Assembly (NCBI GenBank): GCA_944989445.1
Contig: CALYLW010000437.1
Location: 372,001-436,000, forward strand
Direction of reading: 5' to 3'
Length of the DNA stretch: 64,000 bases
Origin: Ampullaceana balthica
Lineage: Eukaryota; Mollusca; Gastropoda; Lymnaeidae
This document shows, piece by piece, positions 59,301 to 64,000 of this stretch; position 1 is the first letter of the stretch, and each line of letters opens with the position of its first letter. The notes under the pieces are model-generated. The model was not told the origin of the DNA. It made no database searches and saw only the letters and a list, made by a program, of their open reading frames with translations. Both the position numbers and the translations under genes were made by a program.

Positions 59301-61249
59301 CTTTTTCTGGTGTTTGGCTATGGATGCAGATAAAGGAGAAGCACATTGTTTAAACAAAGATTGTATACATGTATAGAGTTAATAGAAAACAATCACTATG
59401 ACGACTAACTGGCTTTACTCATGGATCAGTATCAAGTAACATTTATGATAATGTTTATTATGGAATAACACTTCACAAACGCGATAAATTGTTAAATTTC
59501 AAGTCATTCTATATTATGGGAACCCTTACACAAAATGATAAACATTTTCCCATCTTAATACAAAAAACGTAAAAAACACAGTTTTTGACTATAAATTCTT
59601 TATATAAGAGACATAACTAAAAGAATGTTCATTATAATACGCAGCGCAAGACAATCCAAAAATCCAAAATTTTAGTTATGTCTCGTAAAACATGTTTAAT
59701 ATAATGCGCACCGATCTGGAATATATTTGTAAAAAGTATCGTCAATATAATACGCACCGCACAGCGCGACAGAAAAATATTAAAAAGGTTGTTCAATATA
59801 ATTCGCACCGCAACACTCTAGCACAAAAATTAGCATGCTACACAGAGATAATTATCTAAAAATTCATTATTTTAATTACAATACATTCGATCGATCTGAA
59901 ATTTTGATGGATGTTTATCATCGGCGCAAGTCTGCCTGCAAAATTTTAGCTCGCTAGCATACAAGAAAGTGGGTTAAAAATCTATCCAAAGTTTTTTCGG
60001 CATTTAAAGCATCAAACAAGCAAGCAGACGCCACGAGTTAATATAAAGGATTTAAAAAGAAATGCTTTCACGGTATGAGAAAAAAGCAGATTGGTGTAAA
60101 TGAATTTCAACTTTAAGGAACCATGCCACCATCATATTATATTTTAATTCATACTTGATCTTAGTCCCAAAGTCAAGTTACATTTTTTTAAACTCTGTTT
60201 TATGTTGGTAAATTTTTATTTTAAGAAAGTCATTTGGGAATGAGTATATGAAACTTTGGGAGCAACACCATGATTGCATTATATCCGAATTAGAATTATC
60301 ACAGGGCGTGTTATAGTGGCTCCCACTGTATTTAAAAATATATTTTTCGAGACTAGAATACCCAAGCAATTTTCTTTTCTTGATTTAAAGAAAATCTTTT
60401 TGTATCAAGCTTTCATTAATACTATCAGATATGTAGACATTGGAGCGGGTCAATGTAACGAACGACTGACAACATCAGAACCAGCTGAACTCTTGAGTGT
60501 GGACAGAGAGAGTGGACATACTTTCCTGGGCAGTCGTAGAGGCAGCAAAGACTCTGGCATGAAAATTAACAAACAAGTCTTTCCAGGCATAGATATGTTA
60601 GTCCTCAATTTATTGTTTTTCCCATTCAGTAAAGTAAATATTTTTGTTGACCAGTTTTATGTTATTAAGTTCTTTTTAAAAAGTCAACAGCTATTTGAGA
60701 ACTTACTTTAGTGAAAACTTTGACCAAAAACAATTTCTTTTAAAAACATGGGATTATTTTTGTCGTCTATGAGGTTATAGGATTTTTATTTAATGTTTTT
60801 TTGGGGTCACTACTAAACATGTATAAAGAAATTTTATGTTTGCCATTTCCTTGGTTCTAACAGTATTTTAACATTTTTTTAGAGTAGAGCAATTTTAGTG
60901 GTTAAATGTTGGGTCTTGAGGTACTCTAAATTATATCTACAGGGCTGTATTCTCATCATTAATTATCTTGATGAGGACTTTTTCAATGTTCAAAAACTTT
61001 TTTTTTCAGTGAATGTTTTTTTAAAATTGGCTTGAAAAAAGATAATGTGTTAATTTTAACTTTATTCTCAGATTCCCCATTTCCGCTTTTAAACTGGACA
61101 GCACATTTTATGTGGAGCCCCCGCCTGTCAGCAAGCAGGCCAAAGATTTGTACACAGCGTACGTACAGCGTGGTCAGCTGGGGGCTGGGCCTGTCTCTGA
61201 TGCAGACCGACACGCGTACATCAAATATGTCAACAGGAAATATCTGTGA
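38244..61249 (+). CDS. FIG4: Polyphosphoinositide 5-phosphatase FIG4/SAC3 (gene span, complete, 23 exons)
   Basis: SAC-family phosphatase that removes the 5-phosphate from PI(3,5)P2 and, with VAC14 and PIKfyve, sets its level on endosomes and lysosomes. Spliced span, with exons at 38244-38303, 38983-39081, 39676-39799, 40079-40235, 40635-40685, 41597-41928, 42707-42841, 44942-45042, 46148-46307, 47771-47868, 48373-48506, 52643-52759, 54432-54567, 54877-54935, 55284-55450, 55771-55909, 56135-56193, 56278-56422, 57495-57566, 58041-58212, 58533-58612, 60429-60596, 61072-61249. The sum is 2,943 nt, giving 980 residues plus stop; human FIG4 has 907 residues and also 23 coding exons. The CX5R active site C-V-D-C-L-D-R is at residues 546-552 (54499-54519). 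The extra length is mainly a Ser/Pro-rich insert in exon 6 and a Ser/Asp-rich tail. The C-terminus YVNRKYL matches human YIRNRYL. All phases agree. Confidence 0.95.
38983..39081 (+). CDS. FIG4: FIG4 exon 2
   Basis: Encodes [20 protein letters not shown] then RTEPREL. The Ile in VLKID corresponds to human Ile41, the site of the CMT4J allele I41T. Acceptor TTTCAG, donor GTAAAT, 33 codons, phase 0. Confidence 0.96.
39676..39799 (+). CDS. FIG4: FIG4 exon 3
   Basis: Encodes [19 protein letters not shown] and [13 protein letters not shown]. Matches the human LLGRLDLGN and AVSAFGVVG segments. Phase 0 in, phase 1 out. Confidence 0.95.
40079..40235 (+). CDS. FIG4: FIG4 exon 4: start of SAC domain
   Basis: Encodes [20 protein letters not shown] and [15 protein letters not shown], nearly identical to the human SAC N-terminal lobe. 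Phase 1 in, phase 2 out (GTAATC). Confidence 0.96.
40635..40685 (+). CDS. FIG4: FIG4 exon 5 (51 nt)
   Basis: Encodes [16 protein letters not shown], matching human [14 protein letters not shown]. Phase 2 in, phase 2 out (GTAAAT). Confidence 0.93.
40771..41186 (+). pseudogene. LINE reverse-transcriptase C-terminal fragment
   Basis: Translates to [27 protein letters not shown], then (after a TGA at 40917) [41 protein letters not shown] and, after a frameshift, [19 protein letters not shown]. The C-terminal region of many non-LTR retrotransposon polymerases. Broken by a stop and a frameshift. In FIG4 intron 5. Confidence 0.8.
41176..41312. repeat. 31-32-bp tandem repeat at the LINE fragment end
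   Basis: GCAGACACCAAAATGAGCGG repeats at about 41181, 41213, 41245 and 41277 followed by GCACAGCTGG. It amplifies the [13 protein letters not shown] coding end of the LINE fragment. Confidence 0.9.
41597..41928 (+). CDS. FIG4: FIG4 exon 6: SAC domain with Ser/Pro-rich insert
   Basis: Starts [14 protein letters not shown], the conserved SAC strand, then about 90 residues rich in Pro, Ser and Glu with no obvious human counterpart of that length. The exon is clearly more GC-rich than the introns around it. Phase 2 in, phase 1 out. Confidence 0.92.
42032..42430 (-). mobile_element. Helitron-like element, copy 1 (3' end at 42032)
   Basis: Inverted relative of 46827-47271; shared interior near 42130-42400. 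On the minus strand it ends CGCTAG followed by T, the CTAG|T hallmark of Helitrons. The other end is uncertain. In FIG4 intron 6. Confidence 0.55.
42707..42841 (+). CDS. FIG4: FIG4 exon 7
   Basis: Encodes [20 protein letters not shown] and [15 protein letters not shown], matching human DWLLYIIHGFCGQS. Phase 1 in, phase 1 out (GTATCC). A partial repeat of the donor region follows at 42880-42911. Confidence 0.94.
43105..44495. repeat. 23-bp tandem array split by a hAT element
   Basis: Unit ATAACATCTTAATCTGGTTC plus AAT. A few divergent units lie at 43105-43190; about 18 near-perfect units at 44080-44495, with the hAT element (43191-44076) between them. Confidence 0.93.
43191..44076. mobile_element. 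Non-autonomous hAT element inserted in a 23-bp array
   Basis: Ends TAGGGCTGTTAAT and, reversed, TAGGCCTGTCAACGGGTACC; exact 8-bp duplication GTCCCATA at 43183-43190 and 44077-44084. Subterminal ACGGGTACCCGGG palindromes cluster at both ends. No transposase frame. In FIG4 intron 7. Confidence 0.85.
44942..45042 (+). CDS. FIG4: FIG4 exon 8
   Basis: Encodes [19 protein letters not shown] and [14 protein letters not shown]; human has [18 protein letters not shown] sequence at the same spacing. The acceptor (GGTTAAG) is pyrimidine-poor, but the phase and residue count match exactly. Donor GTTAGT. Confidence 0.92.
45043..46147 (+). other. FIG4 intron 8
   Basis: AT-rich, no repeat or gene recognised. 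Confidence 0.6.
46148..46307 (+). CDS. FIG4: FIG4 exon 9
   Basis: Encodes [29 protein letters not shown] and KPPIS, close to human VANEVETEQI and VRGSVPLYWSQDIS. Phase 0 in, phase 1 out; the donor GTAGGTG is the start of a 32-bp tandem array. Confidence 0.95.
46308..46512. repeat. 32-bp tandem array starting at the FIG4 exon 9 donor
   Basis: TCTGTTAA recurs at 46329, 46361, 46393, 46425, 46457 and 46489 (period 32). The first unit begins GTAGGTGTTTA, the donor itself; later units read ATAGGTGTTTA or similar without GT at that site. Confidence 0.9.
46583..47417. mobile_element. MULE-like element with 9-bp target duplication and nested Helitron
   Basis: GAATTTGTA is duplicated at 46574-46582 and 47418-47426. 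Inverted ends are built from repeated AAAACGGCCCC motifs (46592-46650; 47363-47412). A 9-bp duplication is typical of Mutator-like elements, but no transposase is present to confirm this. In FIG4 intron 9. Confidence 0.6.
46827..47271 (+). mobile_element. Helitron-like element, copy 2
   Basis: Starts TCTATATATATAATTCTC after an A and ends GCATCTAG before a T, matching Helitron ends (A|TC...CTAG|T). 445 bp, no helicase. Nested inside the MULE-like element and related in inverse orientation to 42032-42430. Confidence 0.65.
47771..47868 (+). CDS. FIG4: FIG4 exon 10
   Basis: Encodes [18 protein letters not shown] and [13 protein letters not shown], matching human RFGSPIIILNLVK. Phase 1 in, phase 0 out (GTAATC). 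Confidence 0.95.
48022..48202. mobile_element. hAT-type MITE of 181 bp
   Basis: Ends CAGAGCCGTCTTTA and, reversed, CAGGGCCGTCTTAA; flanks ACGGCAAT and ACGACAGT agree at 6 of 8. GC-rich subterminal GGGCCCCC tracts. In FIG4 intron 10. Confidence 0.7.
48373..48506 (+). CDS. FIG4: FIG4 exon 11
   Basis: Encodes [31 protein letters not shown] and FDMARVNK. Its last 46 nt plus the donor are the first unit of a 74-bp tandem array. Reading past the donor gives AGG TAG, an immediate stop, so only splicing at 48507 keeps the protein open. Confidence 0.94.
49513..49793. mobile_element. hAT-type MITE, copy 2, nested in the 2.85 kb hAT
   Basis: Perfect 8-bp duplication TCTTAAAT at 49505-49512 and 49794-49801; ends CAAGGGTCGGGAAAC and GTTTCCCAACCCCTG reading left to right. 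Same family as 20195-20518 (shared AGAGCCATA and CTGGCTCGCGAGCCATGG). Confidence 0.85.
50040..51105 (-). pseudogene. Decayed hAT transposase (TTF zinc finger, DUF4371/ZMYM1-like)
   Basis: 51105-50923 gives [20 protein letters not shown] then CFCCQLF, the TTF-type zinc finger. 50710-50408 gives the GHRESIN motif, [15 protein letters not shown] and [14 protein letters not shown], the DUF4371 region. Past a stop near 50405 the frame resumes with [16 protein letters not shown] and then breaks again. No intact catalytic C-terminal hAT dimerisation region is seen, so the copy is not autonomous. Confidence 0.8.
52032..52133. repeat. 34-bp tandem repeat, 3 copies
   Basis: TTTGAACCATAACTTACAGT plus AATCAACCAGGAC-like unit, three copies in FIG4 intron 11. 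Confidence 0.85.
52643..52759 (+). CDS. FIG4: FIG4 exon 12
   Basis: Encodes [20 protein letters not shown] and [17 protein letters not shown]. Matches the human helix before the active site (VVKKTGFF). Phase 2 in, phase 2 out (GTAAGT). The intron before it is 4.1 kb and holds a hAT element. Confidence 0.92.
52760..54049 (+). other. FIG4 intron 12, left part
   Basis: No element recognised before the 47-bp array begins. Two small open frames on opposite strands overlap at 53335-53634 and look like chance. Confidence 0.55.
54050..54417. repeat. 47-bp tandem repeat abutting the catalytic exon acceptor
   Basis: GAAGCTAGTTTACAGGGAGA units at period 47 (one 53-bp unit first), eight copies; the last ends about 14 bp before FIG4 exon 13. 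Each copy contains TTTACAG|GGA, an acceptor-like string. Confidence 0.93.
54432..54567 (+). CDS. FIG4: FIG4 exon 13: catalytic CX5R exon
   Basis: Encodes [20 protein letters not shown] and [14 protein letters not shown]. Cys at 54499-54501 and Arg at 54517-54519 form the SAC active site. To keep frame with exon 14 the donor must be CAG|GCATGT, a GC-AG intron. Confidence 0.95.
54877..54935 (+). CDS. FIG4: FIG4 exon 14 (59 nt)
   Basis: Encodes [19 protein letters not shown], matching human LYSLGLIDKPNLQFDTDAV. Phase 0 in, phase 2 out (GTAAGC). Confidence 0.93.
55284..55450 (+). CDS. FIG4: FIG4 exon 15
   Basis: Encodes [33 protein letters not shown] and [15 protein letters not shown], one of the best-conserved stretches with human. 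Phase 2 in, phase 1 out (GTCAAC). Confidence 0.97.
55771..55909 (+). CDS. FIG4: FIG4 exon 16
   Basis: Encodes [20 protein letters not shown] and [13 protein letters not shown], matching human INLFLGVFHPTEG and LWELPTDFYLHHK. Phase 1 in, phase 2 out. Confidence 0.96.
56135..56193 (+). CDS. FIG4: FIG4 exon 17 (59 nt)
   Basis: Encodes [19 protein letters not shown], matching human YTYWWTPEVIKHLPLPYDE. Phase 2 in, phase 1 out (GTAATA). Confidence 0.93.
56278..56422 (+). CDS. FIG4: FIG4 exon 18
   Basis: Encodes [20 protein letters not shown] then [10 protein letters not shown], matching human HNEFFRPYELSSFDDTFCL. The intron before it is only 84 bp. Phase 1 in, phase 2 out (GTGAGA). Confidence 0.94.
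56423..57494 (+). other. FIG4 intron 18
   Basis: AT-rich and apparently free of repeats. Intron 19 (57567-58040) is similar. Confidence 0.55.
57495..57566 (+). CDS. FIG4: FIG4 exon 19 (72 nt)
   Basis: Encodes [20 protein letters not shown], matching human [21 protein letters not shown]. Phase 2 in, phase 2 out (GTAATA). Confidence 0.91.
58041..58212 (+). CDS. FIG4: FIG4 exon 20: Ser/Asp-rich linker
   Basis: Encodes a low-complexity acidic segment ([34 protein letters not shown]), the counterpart of the human SSSSEDDSGTDREEE region. Probably disordered. Phase 2 in, phase 0 out; a 31-bp array starts 20 bp after the donor. Confidence 0.88.
58233..58405. repeat. 31-bp tandem repeat just after FIG4 exon 20
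   Basis: AGCTGTGATTGATAAGCTGA at 58233, 58264, 58295, 58326, 58357 and 58388; starts 20 bp after the exon 20 donor. Confidence 0.93.
58533..58612 (+). CDS. FIG4: FIG4 exon 21
   Basis: Encodes [20 protein letters not shown] and DQKIYER; MK.VY and the IY.R end match human MKEVYGINL and FSIYSRF. Phase 0 in, phase 2 out (GTCAGT). Confidence 0.88.
58941..60328. mobile_element. Tc1/pogo-like transposon remnant
   Basis: Left end CAGTGAAACCTTGCTATAAT and reversed right end CAGTGGGAGCCACTATAACA are imperfect inverted repeats; TA follows the right end, but the left flank lacks TA. CAATATAATACGCACCGCA-like motifs recur at about 59640, 59700, 59745 and 59790. No transposase frame. In FIG4 intron 21. 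Confidence 0.4.
60429..60596 (+). CDS. FIG4: FIG4 exon 22
   Basis: Encodes [20 protein letters not shown] and a Ser/Gly-rich segment ending VFPGID. Its 3' end at AT|GTTAGT is chosen because it restores phase with exon 23. The segment is weakly conserved. Confidence 0.82.
61072..61249 (+). CDS. FIG4: FIG4 exon 23: C-terminus and stop
   Basis: Encodes [20 protein letters not shown], then a helix-like run, ending [14 protein letters not shown] with TGA at 61247-61249. Human ends MYREYIRNRYL. PISAF is shared. Confidence 0.93.
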
Positions 61250-61374
61250 TATCTGATCTTGTCGTTAATTTTTTTTAAAACTTTGTGAATATTTGTGATG
61301 TGTTATGAAATAAGAATGAACTGAGCAGATTTTGTGCAATATCATAATTGATCTTATATTATTAACATAAAATC

Positions 61375-61380
61375 AATAAA
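61375..61380 (+). terminator. FIG4 poly(A) signal AATAAA
   Basis: Canonical AATAAA 126 bp after the FIG4 stop, followed by a T/GT-rich stretch (61385-61420). A second AATAAA lies at about 61574 and could serve a longer 3' UTR. Confidence 0.6.
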
Positions 61381-61772
61381 CATTGACTTTATTTCATCTC
61401 CTGGGTATTGTTTCTTTAGTTTACAGCTTTCAGATCTGATGTAGATTATTTATTTTAATCTGAGCTACACTTTGTTTGAATATTGTCAGCTAACTGAGTC
61501 AGTTGTAAGTGCCATGTTAAGTTATAAATGAAAAGCAATATTTGTGGCTGCTCCACTCTCATGTTAAGTGACAAATAAACAGTAATGTTTTTAGCTGCTT
61601 CACTTATCTAGCAATGCCATTTCATTTAGATTTTTTAACTTAAAAATAACGTTTCATTTAGGGGCTAAGCATTGTTATAGTATGTGCATTTTATAATATC
61701 TTTATAATTGAAATAATACAGTAGATTAATGCCATGAGCTGGTGCTATAGAAAGACACAAACCAAAACCAGT

Positions 61773-62033
61773 TTATCCGAGGCTATACAAATGAACTGTC
61801 ACACTGTGAAATGAATTGGTTCCACCTTGTTTATGTCTCTTTATCCTAGCTAAGTACTGTGGCATATTGATGTGTCCATTGGTGGCTTTTAGACCAATCT
61901 TTTCCCAAAAGGTGCATCGAAAGGTCGGACAAGAGATGGTCGGGATGCCATCAGGATGGTTACGAGCACGATCGTTACAATCCATTTTTTCTTGATAAGT
62001 TGGATAAGGGAATTTGATGTGGTTGCAATTCAT
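61773..62033 (-). CDS. Hypothetical 86-codon frame
   Basis: Cys-containing, basic product (CNDRARNHPDG, CPTFRCTFWEK, ARIKRHKQGG) downstream of and convergent with FIG4. No family recognised. Its density of charged residues is unlike the AT-rich shadows around it, but no splice partners or promoter were identified. Confidence 0.2.
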   Translation of the reverse strand: MNCNHIKFPYPTYQEKMDCNDRARNHPDGIPTISCPTFRCTFWEKIGLKATNGHINMPQYLARIKRHKQGGTNSFHSVTVHLYSLG

Positions 62034-62039
62034 GAAGTT

Positions 62040-62230
62040 GCATTATTAGTTGTCTATTTAGTCTCCTAGATAGTGCTTGTTATTAGTTGTCTAGTTAGTC
62101 TCCTAGATAGTGTTTGTTATTAGTTGTCTATTTAGTCTCCTAGATAGTGTTTGTTATTAGTTGTCTATTTAGTCTCCTAGATAGTGTTTGTTATTAGTTG
62201 TCTATTTAGTCTCCTAGATAGTGTTTGTCA
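62040..62230. repeat. 37-bp tandem repeat, 5 copies
   Basis: TAGTTGTCTATTTAGTCTCC plus TAGATAGTGTTTGTTAT units downstream of FIG4. Confidence 0.92.
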
Positions 62231-62329
62231 TAACACTGGGCTGAGGCTACCTTTAGTTAAGATGACACGAGTCTAGAATGACTCCTCAATATTTTGAATG
62301 ACACTGGTGCCACTAACTACGCTGTTGGG

Positions 62330-62430
62330 ACAACGGAGAAAAAACTTGTAAATGGCTGTAAATCAGCACCAATAACATCAGGAGTTCTACAAGGAACTGT
62401 CCTATAGGCCCCCTACTCTACTTAATTTTG
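62330..62430 (+). pseudogene. Short LINE reverse-transcriptase relic
   Basis: Reads APITSGVLQGTVL then a stop and APYSTLF, resembling the SGVPQGSVLGPLLF motif of non-LTR reverse transcriptases. Too short to classify. Confidence 0.4.
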
Positions 62431-62913
62431 TAAAAAAATAAACTTTTACAAAAAATAATAAATTTAAAATTCTACCTTCAATTCGTCGGACCAAATCTAG
62501 AAGTTGCAACTTGTGTAATACATTGCTAACAAAGAAATTAAACCAGAAATTATAGCAAATAAAAAAATTAAGCTGCAAAAATCATTTCTACCTTGAAAAT
62601 ACAACACAACAACTAATCTAACACAACCATCAGATAGACAGGGATAAAAATAAAACACTTTTCTTGTTTCATTTGCAAGAACAAACACAAATCCTCCGTC
62701 TTCCCGTCGGGGTTTCGGGCGTGGGTGGGTTGCCTGAACAAGCCAGGAATATCAACATTTAGGACTCAAATAAAAAGACAAGACATAAACCATGAAAATG
62801 GAAAAGTGCAGGGCACAATTATTTTATTATCTTTTTATAGAAAAACGTCTATAATTTATAAGACAAGAAATCAACTTCTACATCTCTAAGCCACATGGTT
62901 CTTATCTTTTCCT

Positions 62914-63240
62914 CTAGCCCTTTAGTTTCCACTTTAGGGCCTGTTTTGTGCAGGAAGCAGGTTTTCGTGGAGTATTGTCGATCCATGGCATAGTCTCTAA
63001 ATGATCTTTTGTTCCATCGGCCCCTGCCATGTCAGCTGTCACAGTCTCAGGTTGCTGACCGTGGCAGCCAAGTGTATCACGAGAATCTTTCATAGGCATG
63101 ATACAAAAAATTGGAATCTCTTCATGTTTCTTGCCATCAGTTAAACAACAACAAAAGAAATACAAAAACAAACAAAAAGAAATAAAACAACAACGTTGAA
63201 TTGTGTAACTTTCTTTACAGCGTTTAATGGATTCACTCAT
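62914..63240 (-). CDS. Hypothetical 108-codon frame, possible first exon
   Basis: Starts with ATG at 63240, has a hydrophobic Cys/Phe-rich run at residues 17-33 that could be a signal peptide, then a polar region with four Cys. No family recognised. It could be a first exon of a gene continuing to the left or chance. Codon use and conservation cannot be judged here. Confidence 0.18.
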   Translation of the reverse strand: MSESIKRCKESYTIQRCCFISFCLFLYFFCCCLTDGKKHEEIPIFCIMPMKDSRDTLGCHGQQPETVTADMAGADGTKDHLETMPWIDNTPRKPASCTKQALKWKLKG

Positions 63241-63499
63241 TTGCCAAAAACAACGCGCAAACAGCTCACGGGTGTATCAGATGTAACAATTCATTTGATT
63301 ACTTTTATATCTGTTGGAGTGGTTACGAATTGTGTTTCATTTCGCTGAAGGTATCAGAGAGTTGTGTGTAAGTCTATCTCTAAAGCCCTGCAATACTCTC
63401 GGCAGAACGTCTTATGTCTGTACTCATAAGCACAATACCAACAGCATATTATATGATAAATGGCACTCTCAGCACTCTTCCAGCAGCATGGCTTATGGG

Positions 63500-63700
63500 T
63501 CAAGTACTTCTAACACATTTTAAAAAGCATTACTATATGCGTAGCACTTCTAACAGCAGAATGATATGTGTAGCACTTATAACAGCATGATTGTGCGTGA
63601 AGCACCTTCAACAGCATTACTATATGTGTGTAGCACTCTAGCAACATGATTATGTGTATACCCTTCCAACAGCATGTCTTATGTTGCAGCAATAGACCTC
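63500..63700. repeat. Imperfect ~30-bp repeat
   Basis: AGCACTTCTAACAGCA-like phrases recur about six times with much drift. Nothing gene-like. Confidence 0.6.
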
Positions 63701-64000
63701 CAAAAGCATGTCATTTTGTATTAGTATTATGTTAGAATCCTTTTATTACCTATTATTAATTAAAGTAATTAATTCGTAGTGCAAATAATTACATTAGGAT
63801 TTATTTTTTATTTATTTTTTGGGGGGGGGGTATTTAAAAAAAATACTATGAAAAGAAAGACTCAAAACTCAAAAGCATTTGAAGCTGGAAACAAAATAAA
63901 AACGAATCACAAAACAAATATTTCATGGTTGTCTGTGAAAAGCTGTAGAGCAACTATGTTGACAGTTTAGGACAAAAACTAAAAACACATTTCGTCAAAG

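Larger units (their letters stand above)
61250..64000. other. Downstream flank of FIG4
   Basis: FIG4 3' UTR and poly(A) signals to about 61580, then the 37-bp array, a LINE relic, two weak minus-strand frames, the ~30-bp drifted repeat and a G(10) run at about 63821. No firm gene. Confidence 0.6.

Overview
This window is animal (metazoan) nuclear DNA. It is AT-rich, the genes are split into many small GT-AG exons, and the introns are full of DNA transposons, tRNA-derived and LTR retroelements and minisatellites. Gene content, intron style and hAT/Helitron load suggest an invertebrate. A mollusc, perhaps a gastropod, is my best guess, but nothing here proves it.

Two conserved genes lie head to head. 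On the minus strand, 22 exons between 38097 and 335 encode the first ~1,413 residues of a cation-independent mannose-6-phosphate receptor (CI-MPR/IGF2R type): signal peptide, MRH domains 1-9 and half of domain 10. The rest runs off the left edge. On the plus strand, 23 exons between 38244 and 61249 encode a complete FIG4-type SAC-domain phosphoinositide phosphatase (980 residues predicted) with its CX5R active site. All exon joins were checked by phase and by alignment to what I know of the human proteins. The start codons are only 146 bp apart. That gap acts as a shared bidirectional promoter and holds an inverted pair of CATGTG E-boxes (M-box/CLEAR-like). Both products work in the endosome-lysosome system, so joint control by an MiT/TFE-like factor is a plausible and testable idea.

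Layout: 1-7263 CI-MPR 3' part with small tandem arrays, a tRNA-derived SINE and a Penelope-like fragment; 7264-19580 a 12.3 kb satellite of 18-bp monomers inside one CI-MPR intron; 19581-28700 CI-MPR exons alternating with 61-bp, 56-bp (280-bp higher order) and 12/43/24-bp arrays; 28700-36000 more exons plus a pogo-like element, a solo LTR and a hAT element; 36000-38243 CI-MPR start and shared promoter; 38244-61380 FIG4, with a LINE fragment, two Helitron copies, three hAT elements, a MULE-like element and a 2.85 kb hAT carrying a dead transposase; 61380-64000 downstream flank with no firm gene.

Three observations stand out: the divergent lysosomal gene pair; the distribution of the Q-R-E-Y sugar-binding quartet in CI-MPR (complete in domains 5, 8 and 9, broken in 3); and at least five minisatellites that start at, overlap or abut splice junctions.
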